A DNA stretch of 64,000 nt from Gelatoporia subvermispora B (GCA_000320605.2 KB445801.1:503371-567370); one strand, 5' to 3'; positions 36,600 through 49,181 are shown, counted from the stretch's first letter. Translations and numbers: made by a program. The notes: generated from the sequence alone by a model not told the origin.

Positions 36600-39000
36600 G
36601 TGCCGCAAACAATCCGCCGCATGCAACTTACAAATGATGTGAGCAGATTCCGCCGCTTAGAGCTTTATGGTAGCAGCGACCCACACGTAGTCCCTGGCAT
36701 GAGGGTTCTCGCTGCCAATATGTGTCAATGGATGACCTGGACCGCAATGAACGCCGTCTCAGCGCTGGTTCGCGAACTTTGTTGATGACAGCTTCGAACA
36801 TCGATGGTGATCCTGACCCTACCCGCGTGTCTATAATTCGGTGGTCCTTTCTCGCAGTGAGAAGACTTGGATGCGTCGATGGATCGGCTCACTGTTTCCT
36901 AATGTTGCTCATAGTCACACTAAGAGATCTTGGCCGTGAGAACGCCATCTAGAGCTGGATCCCATGAACACGCAGGTGAACTTGGCCTGCAACTAGATTC
37001 GGTAAGCTCCGTCGCAGACTGTGGACCACCTCTGCGCCCTCTAGAGAACCCAACATGACAGAGAAAGGACCGACTTTGTTCACCCGGCTCACATTAGTAC
37101 CCTCAGTCATCGCAGTTCGGATAGCTTTGCTGTCAGGTAGCATGCCGACGTTGCTCGGATATAGTCATTATTGAATCCAGCCATAACTCATGAGGTTTTA
37201 CACAGCCCGAGCCGCGCAATCGTTAGTCCATAGAACGTGATTATTGTTCCTGATAGAAGTCGCCGTCAACGAAGCTCCATCCTCGGGAACTCTATAGAGA
37301 ATCCGTGGCATGGTGATCATATCACCCATTTATTGTCGTTCAGGTACGCATGCGTCGGGCAGAATTGACTTCCGACGTTTTTGTATACCGGTGGAGTAAC
37401 TCTCAAAGTCTCGGATGGCTTTGCAGACTAGAAGCGCGATAACACTGATGGCAGTACAAAGCGTCGATTCGACGTTGTCAAAAATGGGCAGTTCATGCAG
37501 CTGTTGGGGAAGACTCTCTGGTTCTCAAGACTCATCCGGAACATCTCTGTACCTTTGTACCCCATATTTCGACACACGCCGGTGCAGATTACAAGGGTAG
37601 GTCGTGCCGTCTGCGGCATGTCTTCGGGGTTGGCGCGCATCTGCTTTGAATGCTACCTTCCATATTTGTCAGCCATACGCATCCTGTGCAACAAACGAGT
37701 CGCGTATGAGCATGGCGCATCTCTTCACCGGCACAGACACGCTATTCAGTTTCAGGACAGCTTCCGCGGATGCACGACATATCCGCGACACTTCATTGAA
37801 ATGCGCACACGGCGAGGCTGGATTCCAGAGTTCGATGGGACGCCTCGGATCGATCCATGCAAATGTGGTCTCTCATCCCTGTACCTCCTCTCTGACCTTG
37901 TGATCATCTGAAAGGAGCTAGACTCGCCTGTGTGCGCTGTCATTAAATCGAGATGGACTCCTATCTAGTTTTCAGGAAAGTGCACCTCGAGGAAATAACT
38001 GTGACAAATGCTCTCCAATCGTCGTCGGTCGTCGGAAATGCCGATACATCCAAATGGAGAAGTGCCCTGGACGATAAAAGGCTCGGAGCTCGCTGTCTGA
38101 AGACCTCAGGCCTTCAAAAAGACCTTCAGCGACTTCAGCTTCATACATTCACATATCACTCCGAGTGAGTCAGGAACAGCTCTCCTTTAGACTTGAGTTC
38201 AACTGATCTGTTGTGCTTGATAGTATCAGCTACCATGTCCGACCTGAAAGAGCCCACCCTCCCCTCGGGCAGCATCAATGCGAGTGGATGGATTAAGCTC
38301 GCACCGAGCAGCAAGAGAGACTTCATCGCCAGCTTTACCACCTCCGACAAGGTGATCTACACGTTCATTGGGTCCCTTAGCAAGGATGTGGAGCTGGCCA
38401 GCAACAGCGCCACGCTCTCCTACGACGTCGCCTCCGACGATCTGAATGGTACCCACCAGGTCAACTCAGCGACCGTCGGGACGAACTACTTCAACCTCAA
38501 CCTCGACAACGGCGTCACCATTTCCGGAAAGCTCGATGTTTCCGCTTCTTCTGCAGTGACCACCGACGGCTCTGGTGGCTGGACCAAGGTCGGGTCTGTC
38601 TCTTCCTGAAGCAAGGTTCGTACATACGTGTGATACACACGGCTCTTTTGACATACTTTGTCGGATACCAGGCGCACAATTACTTGCATCGTTTGGGGCG
38701 AGGGGAAAGGAATGTGAGCTGCAGGCGGAGTTTCGGGCTACGGCGCCTTGCTAGTTTTTCCTGAATGCTCGAGCGAATTGAGATACATTGACCGGTCGAT
38801 CTTCCTACATTCGACTGTTGAAAATGACAGGGATTCGATACTGAAATTGTGCGTATCCGTCGGGGTTGACCTCACACAATGGTGTGCACCTAGGGAGGTT
38901 ATCTGAGGTCTTCGTGATCGAACTGGTAGAGCAAGACTTAGAACGAGAGATATCTCGGCTACTAAATATAGCAACTGAGCTACCATACTGGGAGATCTAC
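36600..39000. repeat. 2.5-kb tandem segment, unit 2
   Basis: Second copy of the segment. Similarity continues past the gene: gagctaccat[ca]ct[ag]ggagatct[ga]ct is found at 36430 and 38978. The duplicated block therefore includes promoter, gene and 3' flank. Confidence 0.8.
38235..38609 (+). CDS. Small beta-rich protein, paralogue 3
   Basis: 124 residues in one exon, closest to paralogue 2. It has the same GWIKLAP, SKRDFIA, VIYTFIGSLSKDVEL and LDNGVTISGKLDVS blocks. It keeps a leader intron (38165-38229, gtgagt...gtatcag) immediately before ctaccATG. The C-terminus ends KVGSVSS. The promoter half of the segment is duplicated with it, so paralogues 2 and 3 may be co-regulated. Function unknown. 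Confidence 0.8.
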   Translation: MSDLKEPTLPSGSINASGWIKLAPSSKRDFIASFTTSDKVIYTFIGSLSKDVELASNSATLSYDVASDDLNGTHQVNSATVGTNYFNLNLDNGVTISGKLDVSASSAVTTDGSGGWTKVGSVSS

Positions 39001-39892
39001 TCGATCAGATAGCACCATTGCCACGTCGACCGTTCGTTCAAGCCTCCCAGGATTCCCTTGCGACGAGCCTGTGGACGTCTTGTCGCATCTTGATATCCAG
39101 AAGCCTTCTCCAGAGCTGGTCCATGTAGGGTCAATCCGACATCCTCATTTTCACGCACCTGCTTGATCTTGAATAGATAGACGCTGGTGACGATACATGA
39201 GGGCATCACCACATGCAGTCTTGTGGGTTCTTTTACTTTGCTGCGGCTATGGGGTCGGAGATGTCTGGCCTCGTTGCAAGATGATACATGGTAGCAATTC
39301 GTGCCCGAAAATATAATTAGACAGACGAAGCGCGGCCCAATCGTTCTGCGCGGGGCAACCCCGCGCCAGTCTGCCGACAAGCGCGCACGCGCGTCACTCA
39401 ACTTTGATCTTCCTCCCAGTCTCGTTTTGCGTATTACACTCGCCCCTTCGCTCCTCTCAACCCTGCCCGACACCGTTGCTCGACCCTCCGATCGCCGCAG
39501 CCAAGCATCGACGCCGTCTCGGTCAAATTCAGGGTCACGCGAGCACTTCGTCGACTAGCGCGTACGCTAGCACCTCTGGAGTCGGGTGATAGCCCACAGC
39601 TACGCCAGGCCATCGGCTGGCCAGATGGACCGCGTCAATATGATATACGCCGTCCAGCACCTCGCGATGCGCTCCATCCGGGGCTCTTATCTCCCGCGCT
39701 AGGCGCGCGGTTGATAAGAACCGCTCAGCTGAAAAGATGGAGCAGGTGGACGACTTCTGGCGCGCCCTGCCCTCTTCTGTCTCACGCTTGTTCGCGCTGC
39801 TCGAATTGCTCGAAGGCTTGGTTCTGACGACATAGACTGACGACACGAAAAGCACTGTCAGGAGCAATCGGGATAGTCGACGACGATCAACG
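39001..39892. other. Intergenic / promoter of the permease
   Basis: A CT-rich leader (ctcgttttgcgtattacactcgccccttcgctcc) lies near 39420. The open frames here (for example 39301-39558, plus) show no motif. Confidence 0.4.
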
Positions 39893-42266
39893 ATGACTAC
39901 GAGAGTGACGAGCCGGAGAGATGGCATCGCGCAGGCGGATGAGGACTTGCTTCGGAGTCTTGGATACAAGCAGGAATTTCGCAGAGAGTTCACGGGCCTT
40001 GAGGTGAGTCTCCTCAATATTTGTCAAGATACTTCGACCTCGCGGGTTTGGGACGCGCATATATTGACCTGAAACACAGACATTCGGCATAGCGTTCAGT
40101 ATCATTGGATTGCTTCCGTCAATTGCATCTGTACTGTTCTACTCAATGCCAAACGGAGGACCTGCTGCCATGGTTTGGGGTGTGCGTACCGCCATACGAT
40201 ATGCCATTGCGCCAACTGACGATACAACAGTGGGCAGTAGCAAGTTTCTTCATTCTGCTTGTCGGTATGTCCATGGCGGAACTGGCGTCAGCGGCTCCAA
40301 CTTCCGGTGGGGTACGTACCCTCCTAGCAAGTTCCCTGTGCCGTGCTCAACTTGTGGCTAGCTGTACTTCTGGACACATTCATTGTCGTCTCCGCGATGG
40401 CGGAATTTACTCGCATGGATTGTTGGATGTGCGCCATATCTGCTGCGAGATGTCTATGGGCGCGTAGCTGAATCCTGATCTTCGTGTGCCAGATGCGAAC
40501 ACAGTCGGATCCATCGCGTCGATCGCATCGATCGACTGGGGCTGTGCAGTCCAAGTTATGGCAGCAGCCTCGATCGGGTCCGCTGACCAGTCCTGGTCAG
40601 CGACTTCCGCGCAAACATTGTGCGTTCATCGTCCTTGAGCGTCCCGTGTCGCAAGCTAACGAATCTCTGATGAGATAGTGGAGTGTACACTGCAATTGTA
40701 CTTACGCATGCCGTCATCTGTTGCTTTGGGACGAAAGTCTTGGCACGGCTGCAGACCGTCTACGTCGTCCTCAATGTACTGTGAGTATCTGCAGAACGAT
40801 TTCGTTCTTGTTGATCTGACCGTGCTTCTAGGCTTTGTCTGGCTGTCATCATTGCACTTCCTGCTGCGACGCCGAAAGAATTCATGAATGACGCTAAGTT
40901 CGCGTTTGGTAACTTCAGCAACTGTGAGTAATCCTGAGGTGTCAGATCATACCGCTGACCTGGGCGATGGTCTTTTATAGTCAACGGGTGGACGGATGGC
41001 TTTGCATTCATCCTCAGCTTCCTTGCACCGCTTTGGACCATCTGTGAGTCCCGTATGATGGAAGCCTAGAAAGCCACTGAGATGAACACCGTTCTGTAAA
41101 TAGGCTCATTCGATTCGAGCGTGCACATCAGCGAAGAAGCGTCCAATGCCGCAGTTGCTGTCCCATGGGCAATCGTCTACGCCATTGGTATTGCAGGGGT
41201 ACTCGGTTGGGGTAAGTCAACTCTCCAGATGTTGATCTCTTCGCTCTTCAGAGCTGACGAGAGAACGCAGCAATCAATGTGGCTCTGGCGTTCTGCATGG
41301 GCACGGACCTGACGGACATCATTGCGAGCGACCAGCCGATGGCGCAGATCTTCTTCAACAGTTTCGGCCAGAAGGGCACGCTCGCCCTTTGGGCTGTTGT
41401 CGTGATTGTACAGTGAGTGTCCCGATATGCCTGTGTGCGGGTGACATGTCTAAACTGGTCCGGCAGGTACATGATGGGCTCCAGTATGGTGTGCAGATGT
41501 TCAGGCGTCCTCCGTGAGATTCCGAAGCTGACTTGTGTCCATACAGGTCCTTGCCGCCTCTCGGCAGACGTTCGCGTTCTCGCGCGATGGTGCGCTCCCC
41601 TTCTCGAGTTGGCTGTACCGCATGAACGGCTTCACGGGTACACCGGTGAACACGGTCTGGTTTGTTTGCGGCTGGTCGATCGTGCTCGGCCTGCTCTCGT
41701 TCGCGGGTACGCAGGCCATCAATGCTGTCTTTGCTCTGTCGGTAGTCGCGCTGTATGTCGGTGCGTCATTCCGTCCTTCACATGTGCGTGACGAAGAGGT
41801 TGATGAGGGTGGCACGGGTAGCATACGGAATTCCGATTGCCGCGCGGTTCCTTGGTGAGAACGATTTCACGCCGGGGCCATTCAACCTCGGGCGGTGGAG
41901 TGCGCCCGTCGGGTTCACGGCTGTCGCGTGGATGACGTTCATGGGCGTCGTCTTCCTCTTCCCGACCACGCCGCAGACCGACACCGCCGACATGAACTAC
42001 ACCATCGTGCGTTCTCTCGCTCACTGAACCGCAAGATAAGGAAATACTGACTCGGCTCTGAATAGGTCGTGCTGGGTGGCGTACTGATCTTGTCGTTGAT
42101 CTGGTACTACCTTCCTGTGTACGGTGGCGTACACTGGTTCACTGGTCCGATCCCGACCGTTGAGAAGGGGGTGCACGGGTCCGGAAGCGCTACGCCCGAG
42201 CTTGGGACAGGCTCGATGGAAAAAGGCGCGGAGAAGAATGCGTACGTCTCCGAGGAGAATGTGTAG
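39893..42266 (+). CDS. APC-family amino acid / GABA / choline permease
   Basis: About a dozen exons from the ATG in gatcaacgatgac. The hydrophilic N-terminus has LLRSLGYKQEFRREFTGLE, then TFGIAFSIIGLLPSIASVL, the hallmark of the fungal GABA/choline permease branch (Uga4/Hnm1-type). Further signature pieces are GMSMAELASAAPTSGG, SIDWGCAVQV, SEEASNAAVAVPWAI, FSRDGALPFSSWLY and FTPGPFNLGRWSAPVGF. About 12 transmembrane helices are expected, and both tails are cytosolic (the last 40 residues are charged). The proton-coupled substrate (GABA, amino acids, choline or polyamines) cannot be decided from sequence. Length (about 520 residues) and motifs are normal. Introns are 45-65 nt. Confidence 0.88.
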
Positions 42267-42608
42267 TGCCTTGTTGGCGTCGGTGGTTCCTGCGGAAGTT
42301 GGGTGCCGCACGACTTCGCCGGAGCGCCGTGTAGGATTAAAATGTAAAGTACACTTCGGAATACTTAATGCGGATACCATAGAATGTTTGAGACGGCATG
42401 CGCGTATGGAAGTGGATGCAGGCAGATGAAGGCGGGCGTTGTTGAGGACCGGGGCCGAGGGTGGCGGAGCGGAATTCGATCAAGTCGCGGACGTCATCCC
42501 CGACCATGGCCGCTTGCAAAAATATATAGTACGCACTTTTATCTCCAACCAAACATCTTATCTCGACATTCGTCTCGGTCGTAAATCCTTGGCTCGACTT
42601 GCTTGGAA

Positions 42609-44875
42609 TATGTTGCGAATTCAATACGTACAGCTGGCCAAGACATTGCCGTCGAGGCGGATTGCGCTTTCTCGAGCGCTCGCAGCGCGCCGTTGCTTCT
42701 CGACTACCAAGAAATGCCTCGACGATCCTCAGACGGCGCGGTCGACGGAGTTGGGGGCAGTGGAAGAGATTCAGGATGTCACGACGATGGATAGGTTGTT
42801 GAAGGCTTCGAGTGAGTCCAAGCTACTCCTTGCTTACTTTTGGGCGCAAATTTGTGGCGGATCGTCACGCCATGGCTCGCCACGGTCGAGGTTGATGTTG
42901 TCATATCATCGTTTCACTGCGCAAAGACGCTTGTTGGAACCGCTGAAGGAGGTCGAGACCTTGAGAGGGGTTTGCAGTCGCATCCCGAGATTGTCGGAGA
43001 AGGTAACACGTTCGCACCCGGGAGGCACTGATAGTACTTTCATATCGTTCACTTCCACGAAGAATTCTCAGAGGACGTGCGCCCATTTGGAGGGACCAGT
43101 GCTAACCTGATACGATGCAGGACAACGAGCAGACCCGGCGCACCATTCGTGAGTCTCAACCCTCGCTGCACCTAGTCCAGATGTTTTCTGAGACCGCTCT
43201 CCCTAGTGCACTGCCAATCCGCTCGAAGATCCTCTGGACCGAAGCCCTGCTTCGCTCGTCGATGTCCGGTGGTCCCAGCACCCCTCCGTCTCCGTCGGCC
43301 ACTGCACCGGTCGACCGCCTCACGCCGCGACACATGTATGACTCGTACTGCGAGCTCTTACTGCCCTTCGCGTCATCGCCGGAGCTATTGGAGCAGTACA
43401 CCAATGCAAGCGGCGGGATCCGCACGGGCATGCTCATGGAACACTTGGATTCGCTCGCGGGAGGGATTGCATACAAGCACATGCTCGGTCCAGGCGTGAC
43501 TGCCCTTGAGAAGGAGTTAGGTTTCTACATCGTTACTGCGTCTGTGGATAGGTAGGTATATGCATTAGACACAGGTGTGAGGGGCTGACTTCTGTACAGG
43601 CTGGACATGCTGGCGGATCTATATCCGCCGGTTCGCGACATGCGGCTAAGTGGGCAGGTCATCCATACCGGTCGCAGTTCGATGGAAATCGCCGTCCGTA
43701 TGGAGGCATTAGAGAAGGATGGGACGGAAGAGACTATTATGCTTGGTGCGTTGATCCTGAAGATGTGGTAGTCGAGCACTGCTGAACTGTGAACTAAAGG
43801 TCGATTCTGCATGGTTTGCCGAGACGGGCGCACGCATAAGGCGGCCCCGGTTAACCCGCTCATCATGTCTGCTCCTGAAGATCAGATGCTTTTCAACATT
43901 GGCGAGAGTATGTATATTTCGAGCTTTGTTAAATTACTCCGGATTCACGATCATTCTGCAGTGCACAGGAAGCGTCGCCAGACACAGGCAGTCCGTGCAT
44001 TGACCCGTATGCCGCCCACCTCCGAGGAGGCCGAGGCGCTGCATAGCCTGCACCTCACATACGGCCAGCACGAGACTTGGAAGGACTACGCCACTTCAGA
44101 TGCCGTCGAAAGGGTGTGGATGGGAGACACTCACTTGGAGAAATGCATGATGATGTTCCCGCAGGAACGCAAGTAAGTATCTCAATTCCGCGCGTCGCAA
44201 TCACCCGTACTGATTATGATGCAAGCGTGCACCAGAAGATTTTTGGAGGTACGTAGTATACCATAAGATATTTTGGGACTAGAACTCACCTTACATGTCC
44301 AAAGGGTACTTGATGCGTCTCGCATATGAGGTGATCATCCAGGCAGACTGGTATGGCAACGAAAGCTAACTCTACTGATGTAGCTTGGGTTCACGAACGC
44401 GTCACTGTTTACTCGCGGCCACGTCCGGTTCCTCTCGCTCGATGGTATAGCGTTCACGCGCCCAGTGCCTATCGGCTCCATCCTCCGGCTCACCTCGCAC
44501 GTCCTACACACGTCCTCTTCGGAGCAGTATCCCGCCATCGTCGTAAGTCACCGTCACCCTACGCAAATCATGCACGAGCTAATATAATATCGGCAGCACG
44601 TGGGCGTCCAAGCGAACGTCGTTGATACAGCAACGGGGGCAGAGCAAACGACGAACGACTTCCGCTTCACATGGTGCAGTGATGAGGGCGCACCACCCCT
44701 TACTCGGAAAGTCGTGCCCAAGACTTACAAAGGTGCGTGAGAATGATTGCGGGCGCGCCGGATGGTGCTGAATTTGGTGCGGATTGCAGAGGCAATGCTT
44801 TGGCTAGAGGGCAAGCGCGCACTCGATATGGGCGCGGAGATCCGTGGCATGCGCAAGGCATCCGGAAGAATTTGA
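42609..44875 (+). CDS. Mitochondrial acyl-CoA thioesterase, ACOT9-like
   Basis: It begins with a basic, Ser/Arg-rich mitochondrial presequence (about residues 1-35, RRCFSTTKK). The mature part is a double hotdog thioesterase. The first domain has SYCELLLPFASSPELLEQY, GMLMEHLDSLAGGIAYKH and RLSGQVIHTGRSSMEIAV. The second has VWMGDTHLEKCMMMFPQER, KIFGGYLMRLAYE and LTSHVLHTSS. Such enzymes hydrolyse acyl-CoA to free acid and CoA in the matrix. At least nine introns follow the start. Between the first coding stretch (to about 42810) and the exon at 43117 the frame stays open to 43005, so whether an intron starting gtgagt at 42812 is used is uncertain. The C-terminal exon is short and basic. Confidence 0.85.
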
Positions 44876-45306
44876 AGATGGTCAAAGTGATAAACTAATC
44901 CTCAAATAGACGATACTACCTTTTGGACTAAATTACAGAAGAAATTGTCCCGTTCAACCCGACCAGCACATTGTATACTGATGCTTCGAATTGTGATGGA
45001 ACTTGCACGTATATATGTATTCCCAAATTGTATACTATCCATGATTCCATTTCCAAGCAACCACCAGTGAAATCACAATGCTGTCGGTGGGTCCGAGATA
45101 CCCTTCCTCCGTGGGCGTTTCCAACTCCCAAGGACGATGTATCACGTGACACCGTTGCGCGCGAGAGATCGCGTCCCAGACGCGTCTTGGAGCTAGACGG
45201 CGTCCCGCCTTCACAAGTAACGTGTGTAAATCATCGCTGGTCGTCTGCTTGAAAGTCTATCCCTTCTTCTGTCACTTTTTTGAACTCTACTCAGTCAGGT
45301 CCAAAG

Positions 45307-47373
45307 ATGAAGGAGATTATTTACATCCAGGCAGGGTCGCTTGCAAATCACATTGGGACGCATTTCTGGAACACACAAGAGGGCTACTTCACGTATGAGG
45401 AGGGCGACGATCCCTTTGTGACACATGATGTATCTTTCAGAGAGGGCGTTACACGCAAGGTGCGTGTCCCACTTACGAAGGCGGTCGTATCAGCAGGGGC
45501 TGAGTAGCGTATGTCCAGGGCGAGCCTACGTTCTGTCCGAGAGTCCTCATTTTTGACCGGAAGGGTTAGTCTCCTGCCATTTTGTCACTTAGGATGTTGT
45601 AACCCACGCGTACAGCTAACTTTGGAACGCTATCGTCCGCCAGTGGTCTCTACGGAGATGACGACGTGCTAGAAGCGGAGCAGGCCGGTGTGACTTGGTA
45701 AGTTCTCATCCGTGAGCATTGACTCGTTGATGCTCAAATATATCTGTCAGGACTGGCGATGTTCTCGAGTACCGCCAGGCTCCTATTCCCAAGAGCAAGT
45801 ACCATGTCCGGCTCGAAGAGGGCGCACCAGACACTGCCGCGCCTCCGGCATCTGACATACGTTGCTGGTCGGACTACAGCCGCGTTGACTTCCACCCTCG
45901 GTCGTTGCAGAAGCTGCCCGACCATGCAGACTGGGAGAGCTTGGAGGGCGATTGGAATGCTGGGAGGGAAGAGTTCGCGCACCATGATCTTGTAAGTTGC
46001 GATCTCCAAAACTTAGTGGCCTATTTCCTAAACTCGTCTTCAGGAGACGTCACTCATGGAGGATAACTTGAGACAATTTGTGGAGGAGTGCGACGCTCTG
46101 CAGGTACACGCATATGCATGACATCATAGAATGGGTTCAATTGGGCTCAAACGGCGCGCAGGGCATCCAACTGATGCACGATACTGCCTCATTCGGCGGT
46201 TTCACAAATGGTTTCTTGACAGCCTTCAGGGATGAGTTTTTTAAGCTACCATGTTTGGCCTTCCCGCTGCTCTCGAGTTCCATCCCCGGATCTGTCGATC
46301 AGGACAATGTGAGTGTGAAGCACTCCTGGCAGTTGCGATGATCGGGCTCAGGAGTGTGTCATAGGTTCTAGGAATAAGAAAGGCCCTCAACGATGCCTTG
46401 TGCCTGCGCGGTCTCAACGAGTTGTGTAATCTCAGCGTCCCTTTGCAAGCACCATCAACATGGTCACTTGGAGAATGGACCAAGCCATTCGTCAATTTTG
46501 ATGTGTGTACATCATCCGCACTTCCGACTGCGGTGACTGATGTTCTACAGCGCTCTAACATTTATCAAACTTCGGCCCTTCTTTCCTCTCATATCGAAAC
46601 CGCCACTCTGCCCCTGAGGTGTGTCCCCTTCGCATCCACTGATACCTCGGGTTATACAATCCTCACCGCTTATATAGGCTGAAAGGAACCCACTATGATA
46701 TTTCGAGCCTGTGTGAGGCACTGAATGGGTCCGGGCCCACTCCTTTCAGTCATCTATCTGGAGTTTTGCCTCTCTCCGAACCTTTCTCACCAGAAAGTGA
46801 TATGAGAAGACTATATGACCTGAGTGTAGTCGGCGTAGCTTCGGTCGCACCTGCAGTAAGTCCAATCACATGACGGCAGTATTCATTCTCAGTGTCTTCG
46901 GTTATAAACCAGAAACCCATGCTTCTCTCGAGGCTGGACGTGACTAGAGGTTTGACCAAATCAGAATTGCAGACGTACGATAATTGGACTTCGTTGCAAG
47001 AGGTCCCTCCGTATGGGTGCGTTTTATATTATGCTCATAGATACTGGCGCTGAGATTGTCAATCCTCCACAGCATCCATGCACCCGCATATCCGCTGCCG
47101 AACTCCTTCCCCAAATTTTTCGAGACCCCGACCCCGACGCACTCGACTCGCTTACTGTCTTCTTTGAGTACAACCTCGCAGTCGACCCGTATCTTCGTAC
47201 AGTACGCTACGCTAGTCGAAGATGCCATCAAGCGTCACACGGACGTGACGAGCCAGATGGGTTTGGAAGCAGACGAGCTCAAAGAGCTTAGAGATGACTT
47301 GTGGGCAATATGCGACGCATTCCCGGAGGGCGAAATCGAGCAGGACGTTGATTTGGGGGAGGACGAGGAATAA
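45307..47373 (+). CDS. dml1: Misato/DML1-like tubulin-related protein
   Basis: It starts with the diagnostic EIIYIQAGSLANHIGTHFWNTQE, the Misato segment II tubulin-like beginning. Next come PRVLIFDRK, LEYRQAPIPKSKYH, the DFHPRSLQKLP block, and GIQLMHDTASFGGFTNGFLTAFRDEF in the middle. Yeast Dml1 and animal Misato are needed for mitochondrial DNA inheritance and morphology; a similar role is expected. About a dozen short exons. The C-terminus is acidic (EGEIEQDVDLGEDEE) after a helical LVEDAIKRHTDV segment. It lies 430 bp downstream of the thioesterase, on the same strand but with its own leader. A normal full-length member by my count. Confidence 0.87.
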
Positions 47374-47749
47374 ATAGACAGGAAGTGTAAGAACACGGAT
47401 TTTCTATGGAAATTGACGTGCCTTCAAGCGAATAACGCTCAACGTCAGTCGCAACAAGCGCCTAATATTTGGCCCAAAGTCGCAATGCATCTGCTCTTCA
47501 GGACAACCACACTACGACAAGTGACAACCTTTCATTCAGTGCTAAATGCGTTCCGAGCATACTTCCCGCTCGCACAGGTTTTCAGTCACACGCTAGAGTC
47601 AGATGCAAATTGATAATGATCGGCCTCAGTGTTTCTCGGCTGCGAAATAGTCATGTCCATCACATAATGTACAATGGCCCGGAGCCACAGGTATTCCGAA
47701 CGCCCCAACGAGAACATGCTGCCGTGTCGTCTACGGTCCACCTCTCTCT
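47374..47749. other. Intergenic
   Basis: 376 bp between the Misato-like gene and the aegerolysin-like gene. No feature recognised. Confidence 0.4.
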
Positions 47750-48661
47750 ATGACCAGCAGCCCTCTGCATCGCATTGCCTGTGCCAACATGCAACTCAAC
47801 GTTCTCCCGACTCATCGCGGCACGTCACCAGCACCCAAAGAATCCAAGGGCTACGAACAATGGGTAGAACTCACCCTCCAAAACAAGTCTCGCGACTTTA
47901 CGCTGCGTATCGCCGATGTGGACTTGCTATCTGGCAAGCTGTATTCTGAAGGGGATATGGATGCAGAGATCTTCCCGGATGACATTTTTGGCACAATCAT
48001 CGCTCCGGGACAGGAGTACACTATACGCTCTTGTGGACGCGAGAAGGCCGAGTCGAGGTGCGAGGGATATATCACAGTCTTCCGGGCGGACGGCGGGCTG
48101 GTCCGGAGGGTATACTGGGGGGGATTCCCTAGTGGGTCAAACGACATTCGATGCGAGGACCCGCGACCCGACTGGATCGTGGATACGACAAAGTGGCACC
48201 CGCAAGGCCCATTGGGAGAGATGAAAGTCATGTTCGCGTACGTCGGGGACCAAAAGCCGAAGAAGTACGCGCGTTGGGCCGAGTTTACCGTTCACAACAA
48301 AACACGCGAACAGCCCCTCAGGATCTGCGGCGTGCAACTGAAGTGGGGTCGATTCTACAAGGAGGGGGATATGGATGATGAATTATGCGCCCGTGACGTC
48401 GATGCAACCGTAGCTCAGGGAGAACGATCCACACTGCGTGTTCGCGCTCGCGACAACACCTCCAGCTGGTGCGAAGGGCACTTCGGTATTTACGCAGGCG
48501 ACACGCTGGTCAGAACGGTTTATTGGATATGGCATGGAGATGAGGATAATGTACTCCGCTTGGATGATGCGCAGCCGGGTTGGGTCGTAGACACCAGTGC
48601 ATGGTCTAAACAGGGTGCGCTTGGCGAGATAGATGTACGCGTGGCGTATGTTGGGGTTTGA
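47750..48661 (+). CDS. Two-domain aegerolysin-like protein
   Basis: Uninterrupted frame of 303 residues holding two aegerolysin-type (Asp-hemolysin family) domains in tandem. Domain 1 runs from about residue 37 to 155 and domain 2 from about 170 to 300. Each has the family order: an aromatic [EA][QR]W or WAEF start, an N-K-[ST]-R turn, a KLYSEGDMDAE or RFYKEGDMDDE strand, an S-x-GR or R-A-R segment, a [CS]-EG-[YH] turn, and a VYW aromatic near the end. Known aegerolysins are ~130-150 residue single domains that bind sphingolipid or ceramide membranes, often with a MACPF partner. No MACPF gene is in the window and there is no signal peptide. Start could be 47750 or the in-frame ATG at 47789. 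Membrane activity is inference from the family. Confidence 0.78.
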   Translation: MTSSPLHRIACANMQLNVLPTHRGTSPAPKESKGYEQWVELTLQNKSRDFTLRIADVDLLSGKLYSEGDMDAEIFPDDIFGTIIAPGQEYTIRSCGREKAESRCEGYITVFRADGGLVRRVYWGGFPSGSNDIRCEDPRPDWIVDTTKWHPQGPLGEMKVMFAYVGDQKPKKYARWAEFTVHNKTREQPLRICGVQLKWGRFYKEGDMDDELCARDVDATVAQGERSTLRVRARDNTSSWCEGHFGIYAGDTLVRTVYWIWHGDEDNVLRLDDAQPGWVVDTSAWSKQGALGEIDVRVAYVGV

Positions 48662-49181
48662 ATAGGTAAGATAGGCTATCCGGCGTGAAGTGAGTGTCGA
48701 AACTGATGATTTCATAAATTCAGGTAGATCCATCATACTAGATGAATGATTTTTCGTATTCTGTGCGAGGATCCTGTGGCATAGAGTCCTCAATACTACC
48801 TGAACCATAGCGCTCGGTGTGTCGTGTCTGGAGGGACGGGCAGCGGGTGTTGCCCGGACGGGCGTTACGTTATTTTCATTTGAAAGGTGGGCTGCAATTC
48901 GAACTAGGAGAAGTGAAACGCAGTTACATCAAGGCGCAAGTTCAGAACGGATTTTTGCTTCGATGGACGTCAGGCCGCCACGACAAATTCACCGGACCGG
49001 TTATCCGGAGTGCACGGGCGCCTAACGATTGCAATGTACAGCGGGCGTCATCGTCTTCGACCAGTGCGACCATACAGGCGAACCAATACCCAGACTAGTG
49101 TACGCAGTGAGTGCTTTATAAAAGCAAGAATTTTGGAGTTTCAACTGGATCAATATCAAAGCACGCATTCGATAGATAGCA
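48662..49181. other. Intergenic
   Basis: 520 bp without a supported gene. A plus frame at 48817-49098 has no motif. Confidence 0.4.
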
